Of a stretch of 64,000 nt of DNA, positions 45,753 through 55,976 are shown one piece after another (within the stretch, counting starts at the first letter, position 1; each line of letters starts with the position of its first letter). Below the pieces are notes generated by a model. That model saw nothing but the letters and a program-made list of their open reading frames with translations, was not told the DNA's origin and searched no databases. A program made the position numbers and the translations under genes. This DNA is from Clostridiales bacterium (GTDB lineage Bacteria; Bacillota; Clostridia; Saccharofermentanales; Saccharofermentanaceae): NCBI GenBank assembly GCA_017554745.1, contig JAFZHS010000017.1:124001-188000 (forward strand), written 5' to 3'.

Positions 45753-47072
45753 TTAGAGTCGCCAATATCTCATTCCGGATGCCTTTAATTCAGATACTTT
45801 ATATATTCCCTTAACATCCAGCAAAACTTTATCTTCGTCAGGAACATTTTTGTATAGTTTCTTAATATCTTCCAAACTCATTGCCTTAAATTCATTATGT
45901 GCAACTGCAACTATCACGCAGTCAGCATCCTTCGCTTCTTCCATCGATTTGAGTTCTACACCATACTCATTTATTGCATCCTGTTTGCTTGCCCAAGGAT
46001 CTATTACAACTGGATTAATACCATAGTTTCCAAGTCGCTTAATAATATCGTCAACTTTGCTATTTCTTGTGTCCGGGCAATTCTCCTTAAACGTCAAACC
46101 TAGAATTACTACCTTGGATTTCTTCGGTGCAAGCCCAGCAACAATTAGCTGTTTAATCGCTGCATCCGCAATGTATGCTCCCATGTTGTCATTAACAATA
46201 CGGCCATTAAGGATAATCTGACTATGATAACCAAGTTTTTCTGCTTCATATGTAAAATAATAAGGGTCAACACCTATACAGTGTCCACCCACAAGGCCAG
46301 GACGGAATCCAAGAGCATTCCACTTGGTATTCATACCATCAACTACTTCATTTGTGTCAATACCCATTCTATCAAAAACCATTGCGAGTTCATTCATAAA
46401 AGCAATATTAATATCACGCTGGCTGTTCTCAACTACTTTTACTGCTTCTGCTGTCTTAATACTGGAAACAGGATAAGTACCGACCTCAATAACAAGATCA
46501 TATACATTCTTAATTTCTTCAAGAGACTCATCATCCATACCTGATACTATCTTGTGAATATTCTCCAAGCGATGCACTTTATCCCCCGGATTAATTCGTT
46601 CTGGCGAATATCCCACTTTAAAATCAACACCACATTTTAATCCGGATTCTTTTTCCAAAATGGGAACACACACATCTTCAGTACAACCTGGATAAACAGT
46701 TGACTCATATACTACGATTGCACCTTTTGAAAGATTTCTCCCAACTATTTCGGATGCACCAACAACTGGAGTCAGATCAGGAGTATGATCTGTGTTTACT
46801 GGAGTTGGTACAGCAACAATAATAAACTTTGCTTCTCTAAGTTTGTTCTCATCAGAAGTAAAAATAACCGTACTGTTTTTTACTCCTTCTGCACCTACCT
46901 CATTAGTAGGATCAATCCCCTGCTTATAAAGCTCAATTTTTGCTGAATTCAAGTCATATCCGATTACTTGAACCTTTTTTGCAAATGCTACAGCAATCGG
47001 CATTCCAACATAACCCAAACCAACAATCGCTATCTTTTCCTTTTGATTAACTATTTTTTCGTACAGTGACAT
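45753..47072 (-). CDS. UDP-N-acetylhexosamine 6-dehydrogenase (TviB/WbpA/WecC-like)
   Basis: A 439-residue UDP-sugar dehydrogenase: GLGYVGMPIAVAFAKK, VPTPVNTDHTPDLTP, YESTVYPGCTE, YSPERINPGDK and the catalytic cysteine in VGGHCIGVDPYYFTYEAE (~262). It oxidises C6 of UDP-GlcNAc or UDP-ManNAc to the uronic acid. TviB/WbpA-like spacing favours UDP-GlcNAc, but no 2-epimerase other than capG is present to settle it. GGAGG seven bases before the ATG; the 86-nt gap upstream has no clear promoter. Confidence 0.88.
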   Translation of the reverse strand: MSLYEKIVNQKEKIAIVGLGYVGMPIAVAFAKKVQVIGYDLNSAKIELYKQGIDPTNEVGAEGVKNSTVIFTSDENKLREAKFIIVAVPTPVNTDHTPDLTPVVGASEIVGRNLSKGAIVVYESTVYPGCTEDVCVPILEKESGLKCGVDFKVGYSPERINPGDKVHRLENIHKIVSGMDDESLEEIKNVYDLVIEVGTYPVSSIKTAEAVKVVENSQRDINIAFMNELAMVFDRMGIDTNEVVDGMNTKWNALGFRPGLVGGHCIGVDPYYFTYEAEKLGYHSQIILNGRIVNDNMGAYIADAAIKQLIVAGLAPKKSKVVILGLTFKENCPDTRNSKVDDIIKRLGNYGINPVVIDPWASKQDAINEYGVELKSMEEAKDADCVIVAVAHNEFKAMSLEDIKKLYKNVPDEDKVLLDVKGIYKVSELKASGMRYWRL

Positions 47073-47158
47073 TACTAATCCTCCATTTATGATTATGCGA
47101 AAATATATACACTAATATCTATCGTCCAAATACTTGTTGTACTAATCATGTAATATTT

Positions 47159-48343
47159 TTAACTACAAATAACATCTTCGACTAATTCTACAATTTGCAT
47201 GTAGGTGTTACTTCTATCGAACTTTTCCTCAGCCATTCGTCGTGAATTCTTACCCATCCTTTTTCTCATATCTGAGTCTTTAATCAACACTCGTAAAGCA
47301 CTAGCAACCTGTTCCACAGAATCAACATCACAGTTTATTCCACACTCATACTGGTCCAACAAATCACGATACTCTTTGCATTCCTGTGTATTAACAACAG
47401 GTAAGCCTGCTGCTGCATAGTCAGCGTGTTTATTGATAATACTCTGCGGCGCACCCTTTACTATTGGATTTACTGCGATATCCGCATTTTTTGTATATCC
47501 AATCAAATCTGAATACAATAGTCGTCCCCAAAAACGGATTGGTAGACCAGCAGCATGTTCCTGATACTCTTGCATTTTCGGCCCATCTCCAAACACCTGG
47601 AACGAGAATCCGTTAACGCCGCCTTCGCGCAATAATCTAACAGCATCAATAACAATATCAATATTGTAACTTGAACCTAATGTCCCAATATAGATTATCC
47701 AAAGTTCATTATCATCTTTTTCTACAGAATGAATTGGATATTCATCAAATATTTTTAGATCGGTACCAATGTAAACACAAATAGAATTATATGAATCAGT
47801 CCTAACAATGTTTGCTCTATCGGCATATGTCTTTGAAACAGCTATTACTTTTCTAGCGTTTTTATACACGTAATCAATCTTTTTTTTCATTCCCCAAAAA
47901 AGGAAATTCATATGTTTCAGAACAAGCTGAAATGCTTCAGGCCACAAATCTTGAATATCAACAATATATGGAATATTGTTTTTTACACAATATTTCGCAG
48001 TCTTAAAAGCTGCATCTACACTGGGTACAGCAAGATATACTGCATCAGGTAGTTCCAACGATGATAGAGCCTTCTCTAAATTTGCAGCAAATTCTTTGTG
48101 GCTCAATATTCTTTGAATTGAAACATTTTTCCGGTACCCCATTTCATGAAGGAAATGTACTTTGTACGGTAAATCAAAACCAGAAAGTATTCGCTTTTGC
48201 TTTTTCACATGTGAAAAGTCAGTGGTAAAAAAATGCACTTCATATCCACTTTCAGATAGTTTTGAAGCAAGATAGTTAAATCGATTATTTCCTTTGCTCG
48301 TAAAGTCACTGCAAAAGTGTGCAACAATATATATACGCTTCAT
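47159..48343 (-). CDS. Family 4 glycosyltransferase
   Basis: A 394-residue GT-B enzyme with VAHFCSDFTSKGNNRFNYLA, IIYIGTLGSSYNIDIVIDAV and an acceptor/donor region ending KHADYAAAGLPVVN. The N-terminal pattern (HFFTTDFSH) resembles WbuB-like FucNAc transferases, so L-FucNAc addition is a reasonable guess given the FucNAc cassette. Overlaps the ATP-grasp gene by ATGA. Confidence 0.82.
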   Translation of the reverse strand: MKRIYIVAHFCSDFTSKGNNRFNYLASKLSESGYEVHFFTTDFSHVKKQKRILSGFDLPYKVHFLHEMGYRKNVSIQRILSHKEFAANLEKALSSLELPDAVYLAVPSVDAAFKTAKYCVKNNIPYIVDIQDLWPEAFQLVLKHMNFLFWGMKKKIDYVYKNARKVIAVSKTYADRANIVRTDSYNSICVYIGTDLKIFDEYPIHSVEKDDNELWIIYIGTLGSSYNIDIVIDAVRLLREGGVNGFSFQVFGDGPKMQEYQEHAAGLPIRFWGRLLYSDLIGYTKNADIAVNPIVKGAPQSIINKHADYAAAGLPVVNTQECKEYRDLLDQYECGINCDVDSVEQVASALRVLIKDSDMRKRMGKNSRRMAEEKFDRSNTYMQIVELVEDVICS

Positions 48344-49227
48344 CTCGGCAAACTTACTTCCTTGAAAAATTCTCCAAATTGATAATCATATTTCTCTGGT
48401 TCAAACGGAACTAATCCACCTCCAGAATGGAATGTAAGTTCACTAAATAATATCTTGTTAGAAAGGTTATACAAATCAACTCGCACAAATTCAAACAAAA
48501 GTGAAAGTTTCTCTGCAAGTTCAATTATCTCTTTCTGATTCGGAATAACTATTTCTTTGTTATATTCAGGATAACCCTGTCGATAATTCAATTTATTCCA
48601 AGTAGAATCATAGTGATTCGTATATGTTTGACCATCAATTACAATATTGTACGAAATGAATTTTGCTTTCCCATTGAAACAAAATACCTTAGCCTCAGGA
48701 ACTGTACCATCAGCAACGCCTTCAATATATTTGTCACATAAAACCCTTGGCTTAATATTATAATAATTCTTCTCTCTCCCGAAGTAATAGTAATTTTGTT
48801 TCAAAAAATGATCAACAGTCTTTTTTGCTTTCTTTTTATCAAATTCATTTTTGTTCTTAATAATAATATTATAGCCAGAACCGTGGGTTCCACGTAAAAC
48901 AAATTGCGCTGGCAACTCATCAAATGGAATATCATCGAAACTATTAAACACACCATAGGTCTCATTTAAATATTGTTCACCTATACATTTAGCTACATAG
49001 TCTCTTACTTCAAATTTGTCTGTATACTTACTGAGCTCAAACTCATCCAACCGAACTTTTCTTGCACAGATATATTCATTGAATGTTCGTGGATTATCAA
49101 AATTAGGTATTCTACCAAACATTACAAAAAAAAGAATCTTGTTATACGTCTCATCACTTATTCTAGTGTTCTTGCTAAAGAGTTTATAAACAAATAATTT
49201 AATTGCAATCCTAAGCTTCATAAACAT
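48340..49227 (-). CDS. TupA-like ATP-grasp protein
   Basis: A 295-residue protein of the ATPgrasp_TupA family: RIPNFDNPRTFNEYI, YTDKFEVRDYVAKCIGEQYL, FVLRGTHGSGYNIII and a C-terminal acidic metal site (VRVDLYNLSNKILFSELT). Family members ligate carboxylates to amines on polysaccharides or teichuronopeptides. With the uronate-forming dehydrogenase nearby it may amidate a uronic acid; inference only. Confidence 0.82.
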   Translation of the reverse strand: MFMKLRIAIKLFVYKLFSKNTRISDETYNKILFFVMFGRIPNFDNPRTFNEYICARKVRLDEFELSKYTDKFEVRDYVAKCIGEQYLNETYGVFNSFDDIPFDELPAQFVLRGTHGSGYNIIIKNKNEFDKKKAKKTVDHFLKQNYYYFGREKNYYNIKPRVLCDKYIEGVADGTVPEAKVFCFNGKAKFISYNIVIDGQTYTNHYDSTWNKLNYRQGYPEYNKEIVIPNQKEIIELAEKLSLLFEFVRVDLYNLSNKILFSELTFHSGGGLVPFEPEKYDYQFGEFFKEVSLPR

Positions 49228-49241
49228 ATAATTGCTAAACC

Positions 49242-50519
49242 TCAGTCTTTTACAGCATAAACAGTTGTCTTATATTTACCATTTTTCTCAACAGGAATTT
49301 GCTTTTCTTTAATAAATTGAATCGCAGCATCAGAACCTAAAGCAGTCTCTAAGCGGTTTAACAATTCATTTGAATCACGATCAGCAATATCTCCGATATA
49401 ATGAAACTCAAAAGAAGTCTTAGTTGTTTGAACAAGCTGATATTTAACTATTGAAGTAAAAATTTCTGTTAATCCACTGATTGCAACAGCACTTATAATT
49501 TTGCCGTCAGTTGAGTATAAACAGTCTGCTTTTCTACCAACAATGCTTGTAAATTTTCGAATCTTTCCTACTTCATCTGGAGATACAGCGAGATCACCAA
49601 TATCATATCTAATAAGAGGCATAGCTCGATTATATAAATCTGTAACAACAACTCTACCACTTTCACCGGGCTGAGCAGGCAAATCTGAATCTATTTTTAG
49701 TAATTCAAAATATATACTTGGACGATTTACAAAAAACGAATCGTTTCCTGGAGCAGAAATACCAAGCAGACCATTTTCCTCGTTATCATAACGATTAATT
49801 ACAGTACAACCGAAAGTGCTTTCAAGCGCTTGTCGATTCTTAGAACTCAATTCATCTGAATCACAGACCATCAGCTTCAGTTTAAGCTTAGTTGCTTCAT
49901 AATCAATATTAATGAGATAGTTCATGAAATCACAAACAGAAGATGCATATCCAAAAAGCACGCTATTGGGATGCTTCAATAAATGATCACATAAAAAAGC
50001 TTTTTTACTATCATTAAATTCTGTAACACTTATATTCTCAACATTCTGGGCTATGCTTTTTATCGTTGATTGTTTGTAATTACTTACCCAATTACGAATA
50101 AAAATATAATGATCACCAAGATTCCATCCTACATTTTCATGTGCAGCGATTAAATCAGCACGCATCCTTGCTTTCTTTTCATCATCTTGATAAACAATTA
50201 AAGGGGTTCCGGTTGAACCACTCGTGGAAGCAATAGTTAACTTACTATCATCAAGAAACTCAATAGAACGGCAATCATTGCCAATACGTTTATAATCAGC
50301 CTTTGTCATAACCGGAAAAAGAGAAAGATCTGGAGAACTAATATCCTTGTAAAAAGGAACATGCTTGATAGCATATTCTAACATTCGGCTAAGACGCTCT
50401 TTTGGGTCATAATCAATTTCATTTTGAATACTTTTAATATCTTGATAATGTTTCCAGACAGACTTATTAAATAATCTGTCAGATAACCAAAAACAATCTT
50501 TCCGCAGTTTTTCAAACAT
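49242..50519 (-). CDS. CapK-like adenylate-forming enzyme (phenylacetate-CoA ligase family)
   Basis: A 425-residue PaaK/CapK-like protein. The adenylation motif is ASTSGSTGTPLIVYQD (~100), followed by NRYDNEENGLLG and YDIGDLAV. It should activate a carboxylate as acyl-AMP. In capsule clusters these enzymes are thought to prepare an acyl or amino-acid substituent. Overlaps the preceding ATP-grasp gene by 8 bp; AGG lies 7 nt before the ATG. Confidence 0.82.
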   Translation of the reverse strand: MFEKLRKDCFWLSDRLFNKSVWKHYQDIKSIQNEIDYDPKERLSRMLEYAIKHVPFYKDISSPDLSLFPVMTKADYKRIGNDCRSIEFLDDSKLTIASTSGSTGTPLIVYQDDEKKARMRADLIAAHENVGWNLGDHYIFIRNWVSNYKQSTIKSIAQNVENISVTEFNDSKKAFLCDHLLKHPNSVLFGYASSVCDFMNYLINIDYEATKLKLKLMVCDSDELSSKNRQALESTFGCTVINRYDNEENGLLGISAPGNDSFFVNRPSIYFELLKIDSDLPAQPGESGRVVVTDLYNRAMPLIRYDIGDLAVSPDEVGKIRKFTSIVGRKADCLYSTDGKIISAVAISGLTEIFTSIVKYQLVQTTKTSFEFHYIGDIADRDSNELLNRLETALGSDAAIQFIKEKQIPVEKNGKYKTTVYAVKD

Positions 50520-51480
50520 TTATAGACCTTATCATCACTTCATTATATTTCATCATATAGATGCCTTCTTCATAAGCACCTATATTCTTCTTGTTCGCTA
50601 CACCATTCAAATTGTTCAAAATCAAATTCATGTGATCACATCCAGACTCATAAGCATGTGGATATCCTCCACCGAAACGAGGATTAACCTCGCTAATATA
50701 GTACTGTCCATCGATTTCGAATATATCAATATCAATCTGTCCTTTGAATCCAGCTTCAAGAACAAATTTCTCTATCAAATCAAATAATCTCTCATCCTTA
50801 AAGCTTACTGCTTTATCAGTTTCTCCAGCACGCATTTTGATTTTCTTCTTAGTAAAAATAGAAACAACTTCGCCGGAAATCAGGTCAATATACACATCAG
50901 CACCTATTTCCTGACCATTGAGGAACTCCTGAATCATTAGATTATCTTCATGCGCAAAAAGCAGATCAACAGTTTCCTTATCCTCAGCTTTGGATATGCT
51001 TATGCTTGCTGATCCTCTGTAAGGCTTGACGAATACGGGATATGAAACCTCGCCAGATTCTACTACTTTATAAAAATCATCTTTATTCATCCATGAACGA
51101 GCACAATTATAACCATGAGTCTTAAGCCACTCATACATCTGCATCTTATCGAGGGACATCTCGCAAAGTTCATAAGAACTACCAATAATGGTTACGCCTA
51201 TTTCTTTAAATAACTTTTCATTAGCTGCTAGAAGTGAAAGCTCAGGATCAATAAGACTCAAGACACCATTGATATGCTCCTTCTTACAGATATCTAAGAT
51301 CTTATCTATGTATCCTTCATCAGTTATTGGAGGAACAATGAAATATTTATCTGCTTCATAAATCGCAGGTCCCAACAAATTGGCATCAGTAGCAACAATA
51401 GTACCGATGCCGTCAAAGGTCTTTCTAAAATATTGGACGATTTTATTACGTGTTCCGGCAGCAAGTATAAGGAAATTCAT
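50512..51480 (-). CDS. ATP-grasp ligase (carbamoyl-phosphate-synthase-like)
   Basis: A 322-residue ATP-grasp protein: N-terminal pre-ATP-grasp Rossmann-like domain (MNFLILAAGTRNKIVQYF), PVFVKPYRGSASISISKA phosphate loop (~150) and the metal-binding end DIDIFEIDGQYYISEVNPRFGGGYP. It forms an amide or similar bond with ATP. Between a priming transferase and a CapK-like enzyme, amino-acid or acyl decoration of an amino sugar is plausible. ATGA overlap with the next gene. Confidence 0.82.
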   Translation of the reverse strand: MNFLILAAGTRNKIVQYFRKTFDGIGTIVATDANLLGPAIYEADKYFIVPPITDEGYIDKILDICKKEHINGVLSLIDPELSLLAANEKLFKEIGVTIIGSSYELCEMSLDKMQMYEWLKTHGYNCARSWMNKDDFYKVVESGEVSYPVFVKPYRGSASISISKAEDKETVDLLFAHEDNLMIQEFLNGQEIGADVYIDLISGEVVSIFTKKKIKMRAGETDKAVSFKDERLFDLIEKFVLEAGFKGQIDIDIFEIDGQYYISEVNPRFGGGYPHAYESGCDHMNLILNNLNGVANKKNIGAYEEGIYMMKYNEVMIRSINV

Positions 51481-52220
51481 TCTTTTACCTCACCAAGATT
51501 TTTAGCTTGTTCTCTTCTTTGAGCAGCAAAATTTGGCTCAACAGCTCTTGAATTTTCAGAAACATCTTCGCTAACAAAGACTTTCTTAATGGTCAAGAAG
51601 AAGATCTTTAAGTCAAACTTAAAAGATAGGTGATCTACATAATAAACATCAGTTTCAAATCTGTGATCCCAATCAAGATTGTTTCTTCCGTTGACCTGTG
51701 CCCAACCAGTGAGTCCAGGCTTAACATCGTGACGCCTATGCTCCTTATCTGTATACCAAGGAAGGTATTCAACTAGCAAAGGTCTTGGACCAATTATGCT
51801 CATATCACCTTTGCAAATATTAAACAGCTCCGGTAACTCATCAAGAGATGTGCGTCTCAAAAACTTTCCGTAAGAATTAAGCCTTAACTCGTCTGACAGT
51901 AAATTACCATCTTTGTCTTTTTCGTTACTCATCGTCCTAAACTTTATAAGCTTAAATATCTTCTCATGAAAGCCAGGGCGTTCCTGAGTATAAAAAGGAT
52001 TGCCCTTCATCATAATAGCGCCAATAAAAGTAAGTATGAGCAATATTGGACTGAAGACAATTAGAGCACCAGCAGAAAGAAACGCATCCAAAAAACGCTT
52101 CAAAATGCTGCCGTAAAAACCAGGAATGTTTCTATGCCTTGCTATATCTGCAAAAACAGCAATTATCCCAACAACAGCAGCTATAGCTATAATCACAAGA
52201 ATGATTTTCAGTATAATCAT
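51477..52220 (-). CDS. Polyprenyl-phosphate sugar-1-phosphate transferase (priming enzyme, locus 2)
   Basis: A 247-residue initiator with a short N-terminal helix, a re-entrant hydrophobic segment (LKRFLDAFLSAGALIVFSPI) and the catalytic KLIKFRTMS, RRTSLDELPEL, SIIGPRPLLVEYL and KPGLTGWAQVNGR. It is PglC-like in size. Following a PglF dehydratase and a PglE-like aminotransferase it may load a diNAc-bacillosamine-type sugar; inference. Confidence 0.9.
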   Translation of the reverse strand: MIILKIILVIIAIAAVVGIIAVFADIARHRNIPGFYGSILKRFLDAFLSAGALIVFSPILLILTFIGAIMMKGNPFYTQERPGFHEKIFKLIKFRTMSNEKDKDGNLLSDELRLNSYGKFLRRTSLDELPELFNICKGDMSIIGPRPLLVEYLPWYTDKEHRRHDVKPGLTGWAQVNGRNNLDWDHRFETDVYYVDHLSFKFDLKIFFLTIKKVFVSEDVSENSRAVEPNFAAQRREQAKNLGEVKE

Positions 52221-52666
52221 TAGGCTTTCTCTTTTATAAACAGTTTTTTTATCAGTATAACTATTCCAAGACCAATAACAGCTCCAATGCTGTTATGTAA
52301 CACATCATCTAACTCACATAGACCTCTGCAACTAACAAACTGTAGTAACTCTATTGCTATACTCAGCAAAACCGCAAAGATCAATCCACGCCATTTCCAC
52401 AGATAACCAGCAAAAACACCTACAGGCATAAACATAAATACGTTAGCTAATACCTGTTTTCTTTGTGCTTCCCATGCTTTCCACGACCAAAACAATTCAA
52501 GTTGTAAGTGTTCTCCATCAAAAGGCGTTCTTATCAGAATTGTTTCGGTAAAAATCAGAAACGCATATCCAATTAGTATTCCGAGAAAAGGTTTTTTCCA
52601 CACGCACCATACAACCAGTGCAATGACGATTGAGATCAGGTAATACCACCACGGGATATCCAACAA
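52220..52666 (-). CDS. VanZ-like membrane protein
   Basis: A 148-residue protein with four hydrophobic helices and the VanZ pattern NVFMFMPVGVFAGYLW and IELLQFVSCRGLCELDDVLHNSIGAVIG. VanZ-like proteins are linked to teicoplanin resistance and turn up in polysaccharide loci; the exact role is open. The start is uncertain: in frame only TTG codons near 52666-52669 are available, although a GGAGG lies ~30 nt further upstream. One-base overlap with the priming transferase. Confidence 0.75.
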   Translation of the reverse strand: MLDIPWWYYLISIVIALVVWCVWKKPFLGILIGYAFLIFTETILIRTPFDGEHLQLELFWSWKAWEAQRKQVLANVFMFMPVGVFAGYLWKWRGLIFAVLLSIAIELLQFVSCRGLCELDDVLHNSIGAVIGLGIVILIKKLFIKEKA

Positions 52667-52751
52667 GCCAAAAACATAATCGATAGGTCTATCCTCCGCA
52701 CATTAGTATTCTTCACCGAATCTCAAACAACCTCCAGAAAAAGCTGTGTGT

Positions 52752-54005
52752 TTATCTGAAGCACCTATGAATAGTATCAATAATTCTATTCTGTTGATCA
52801 ACAGTCATCTTATTATCACTCGGCAAGCACAATCCTCTCTCGAAGATATCTGCTCCAACATCATTACCATCAACAGAAACAAACGCATGATCACTATAGA
52901 TTGGCTGCATATGCATAGGCTTCCAAATAGGTCTTCCCTCTGCGTTGATAGCCGCTATAGCTTCAAGGATTTCTGTAGGACAACTCTTTCCGGATTCAGC
53001 TGTATATTGAGCATCACAATCGCCTCTTACCTGCTGGCTCATTGCATCTTTATCAATAATAATGCAGGATAACCAATAATTGGGATCACTATTCTCATCA
53101 AAAGGATTCATCTTTACAGGAAGATCTTTAAGCCCTTCCTTATATCTTTCGTAAATAGCTTTCTTCTGGGCTATATGTTCATCAAGATAAGGCAATTGAC
53201 CTCTTACGACACCGGCAACTATATTGCTTATACGGTAGTTGTATCCGAGTTCCGTATGTTGATACCATGCAGCATTATCTCTTGACTGTGTTGACCACTT
53301 ACGGACTTTAACAGCTTCTTCCTCAACATCTGTTAGCAACATACCACCGGCAGAACCCGTAATAATCTTATTGCCATTAAAGGAAATAATGCTTATATCG
53401 CCAAAGCTGCCTGTCTGCTTTCCTTTATATGAAGCACCAAATGATTCAGCGGCATCTTCAACTAATAACGCATCGTGCTTCTTGCATATCTCTCTGATCT
53501 CATCAAGCTTACCGGGTGTTCCGTAAAGATTAACAAGAACAACTAATCTGACTTCAGGATATAACTCAAAGGCCTTTTCAAGAGCCTTAGGATCCATATT
53601 CCAGGTATCATATTCTGTATCGATGAAGACAGCTTCACCGCCTTCATATGCAACCGGATTTACAGTAGCATCGAAGGTCATGTCAGAACAGAATACTTTA
53701 TGCCCTTCTAATGTTCCGTGACCGATCTTAGGTTGACCGTAAAGTCTCTCACCTGCGAGCTTAACAGCCAAATGAATTGCAGCTGTACCAGTAGAAAGAG
53801 CTACAGAATACTTGCGTCCTATCTTCTCTGCAGCAATGCGTTCTATCTCATCAATGTTTGCTCCTACAGTTGACACCCAGTTAGTCTGGATTGCTTCATC
53901 TACCCAATGTTGCTCATCACCGTGAACAGTCGGTGATGAAAGCCAAACCTTCTCGGTAAAAGCCTCAACACCCATAAATCTTGAATCATTTGAAATATCA
54001 ATCAT
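52752..54005 (-). CDS. DegT/DnrJ/EryC1 aminotransferase (PglE-like)
   Basis: A 417-residue PLP-dependent sugar aminotransferase: ALSTGTAAIHLAVKLAG, VEDAAESFGASYKG and the PLP lysine in ISFNGNKIITGSAGG (~212). It aminates a 4-keto sugar, presumably the product of the neighbouring dehydratase, to a 4-amino-4,6-dideoxy sugar. AGGGG lies 8 nt before the ATG. The 85-nt gap to the VanZ gene holds nothing I recognise. Confidence 0.9.
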   Translation of the reverse strand: MIDISNDSRFMGVEAFTEKVWLSSPTVHGDEQHWVDEAIQTNWVSTVGANIDEIERIAAEKIGRKYSVALSTGTAAIHLAVKLAGERLYGQPKIGHGTLEGHKVFCSDMTFDATVNPVAYEGGEAVFIDTEYDTWNMDPKALEKAFELYPEVRLVVLVNLYGTPGKLDEIREICKKHDALLVEDAAESFGASYKGKQTGSFGDISIISFNGNKIITGSAGGMLLTDVEEEAVKVRKWSTQSRDNAAWYQHTELGYNYRISNIVAGVVRGQLPYLDEHIAQKKAIYERYKEGLKDLPVKMNPFDENSDPNYWLSCIIIDKDAMSQQVRGDCDAQYTAESGKSCPTEILEAIAAINAEGRPIWKPMHMQPIYSDHAFVSVDGNDVGADIFERGLCLPSDNKMTVDQQNRIIDTIHRCFR

Positions 54006-54045
54006 TATTTATTCCCCTCTAATTGATAATATTTCATCACTGATA

Positions 54046-55968
54046 TCAATAATTGTTAGGGTGATACGTCGGAACAATATCCATTACATATTCCCTTATG
54101 TTCTCATCGTCTTCCTGGCTGTCATCGTCAAGCTTGGCAAGCTTTACCTTAAACTCTTCGTCATCCATCTCAATAGGTTTTCCGATGAAGATTAACTTAT
54201 TCTTTGTTTTCTTCATTCCCTCTTCAGCCATGAGCTTTTCTTCGTAGAGCTTCTCACCGGGTCTTAAACCTGTATATTCGATCTTGATATCTACATCAGG
54301 TCTTAACCCGGAGAGCTTAATGAGGTTTCTAGCCATGTCATCAATCTTTACGGGTTCACCCATATCGAGAACGAATATCTCTCCGCCCCAGGCATAGTGA
54401 GAGGCCTGAAGAACAAGTGATACTGCTTCAGGAATCGTCATGAAGAATCTAGTGATATCTTTATGTGTGACAGTAACTGGTCCGCCTTCTGCAATCTGTT
54501 TCTTGAACAGCGGGATAACAGATCCGTTAGAGCCTAATACGTTACCGAAGCGTACAGCTACGAACGTTGTATCCGGATACTGCCTCTCCATCATCTGGAT
54601 TATCATCTCACAAATACGCTTTGTAGCGCCCATTATATTAGTAGGGTTAACAGCCTTATCCGTTGAGATGAGTACAAACTTCTCTACTCCTGCTTCAGCA
54701 GCAGCTTTAGCAGTCTTATACGTGCCCATTACGTTATTCTTAATAGCTTCATTCGGGCTGTCTTCCATAAGAGGAACATGCTTATGAGCTGCGGCATGGA
54801 ATACGATATCTGGCTTATATTGCAGCATTACGGTCTCGATCCTGTGTGTGTTTCTTACAGAACCGATAAGTGTGACTAAATTCAGATTGTCCCTATACTT
54901 ACGGACGAGTTCCTGCTGGATCTCGTATGCATTGTTCTCGTAGATATCAAAGATTATGAGTTGCTTCGGCTGGTGGCTTGCTATCTGTCTGCAAAGCTCT
55001 GATCCGATTGATCCGCCGCCGCCTGTTACAAGGATGGTCTTGCCTGTGATCATGTTAAATACAGCTTCGTTATCTACTTCGATAGGATCTCTTCCTAAGA
55101 GATCAACAAGCTCTACTTCCTTTACCTGCGAGATGCTTACTTCACCATTGGCAATCTGGCTGATGCCAGGTACTGTTCTGAGCTTACAACCTGTCTCCTT
55201 TGCAAGATCAAGATATTCTTTCTTATGAATGCCTGTTGCAGAAGGGATAGCATATATGATCGTATCGATATCGTACTCTGCAGCCATTGCGATGATATCA
55301 TCCTTGCCGCCTACGATCGGAACGCCGAAGAGTGATCTGCCGAGCTTTGTAGGGTTATCGTCAATAATGCAGATCGGTATCTGATTAGAGCTCGGGCTGT
55401 TCTGAAGTTCCTTTATCAGGATGCTTCCGGTGTTGCCACCGCCGATTATCATTACTCTCTGAATATGTGCATCTCCTGCGCTGTGAATAAGCGTAGAAAC
55501 TTTATTGGTATAACGTCTCAATATTCTGTAGGAGAATCTGATACCGATTTGACATACCATTGCACAAGCAATACCGATAGCATAGAAAGATATCGGCATT
55601 CTCATCTTAAGGATCATTGATGAGATGATAAAGCTTGGGATGAGTACCAGATAAGACTTAATTACATTAAGTGCTTCTTCGATCGATACAAAAGTCCATA
55701 CGCTGTGATAGAGCCTGAATCCGTAGAAAACAACTACAGTAAATAAAGCCCAGAGAGGAACAAGGAATAAGAAGTATTTAAGGAAATCGTCAGGAACAGC
55801 TGAATAATGAAGGTCAAATCTGAATAACAATGCTGCGAAGAATGAAGCGAATGTAGCGAGGATATCGGCAACCAAAACTACGATCGCCCTGACCATCCAG
55901 CTCCTACCCATTGTATCGTGCTTTACCGGTGTTTTCTTCGCGTTTTTGTTCTCAGTATTTGTACTCAT
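54046..55968 (-). CDS. Membrane-bound UDP-GlcNAc 4,6-dehydratase (PglF/CapD/WbpM type)
   Basis: A 640-residue protein with four N-terminal transmembrane helices, a first Rossmann domain (MIIGGGNTGSILIKEL, ~150) and the SDR core (TGGGGSIGSELCRQI, ~310) with the diagnostic STDKAVNPTNIMGATKR active site (Met for Tyr). It makes the 4-keto-6-deoxy sugar for the DegT enzymes. ATG at 55968 was preferred over a GTG four codons upstream that overlaps the previous gene by four bases. Confidence 0.92.
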   Translation of the reverse strand: MSTNTENKNAKKTPVKHDTMGRSWMVRAIVVLVADILATFASFFAALLFRFDLHYSAVPDDFLKYFLFLVPLWALFTVVVFYGFRLYHSVWTFVSIEEALNVIKSYLVLIPSFIISSMILKMRMPISFYAIGIACAMVCQIGIRFSYRILRRYTNKVSTLIHSAGDAHIQRVMIIGGGNTGSILIKELQNSPSSNQIPICIIDDNPTKLGRSLFGVPIVGGKDDIIAMAAEYDIDTIIYAIPSATGIHKKEYLDLAKETGCKLRTVPGISQIANGEVSISQVKEVELVDLLGRDPIEVDNEAVFNMITGKTILVTGGGGSIGSELCRQIASHQPKQLIIFDIYENNAYEIQQELVRKYRDNLNLVTLIGSVRNTHRIETVMLQYKPDIVFHAAAHKHVPLMEDSPNEAIKNNVMGTYKTAKAAAEAGVEKFVLISTDKAVNPTNIMGATKRICEMIIQMMERQYPDTTFVAVRFGNVLGSNGSVIPLFKKQIAEGGPVTVTHKDITRFFMTIPEAVSLVLQASHYAWGGEIFVLDMGEPVKIDDMARNLIKLSGLRPDVDIKIEYTGLRPGEKLYEEKLMAEEGMKKTKNKLIFIGKPIEMDDEEFKVKLAKLDDDSQEDDENIREYVMDIVPTYHPNNY

Positions 55969-55976
55969 AACACTTC

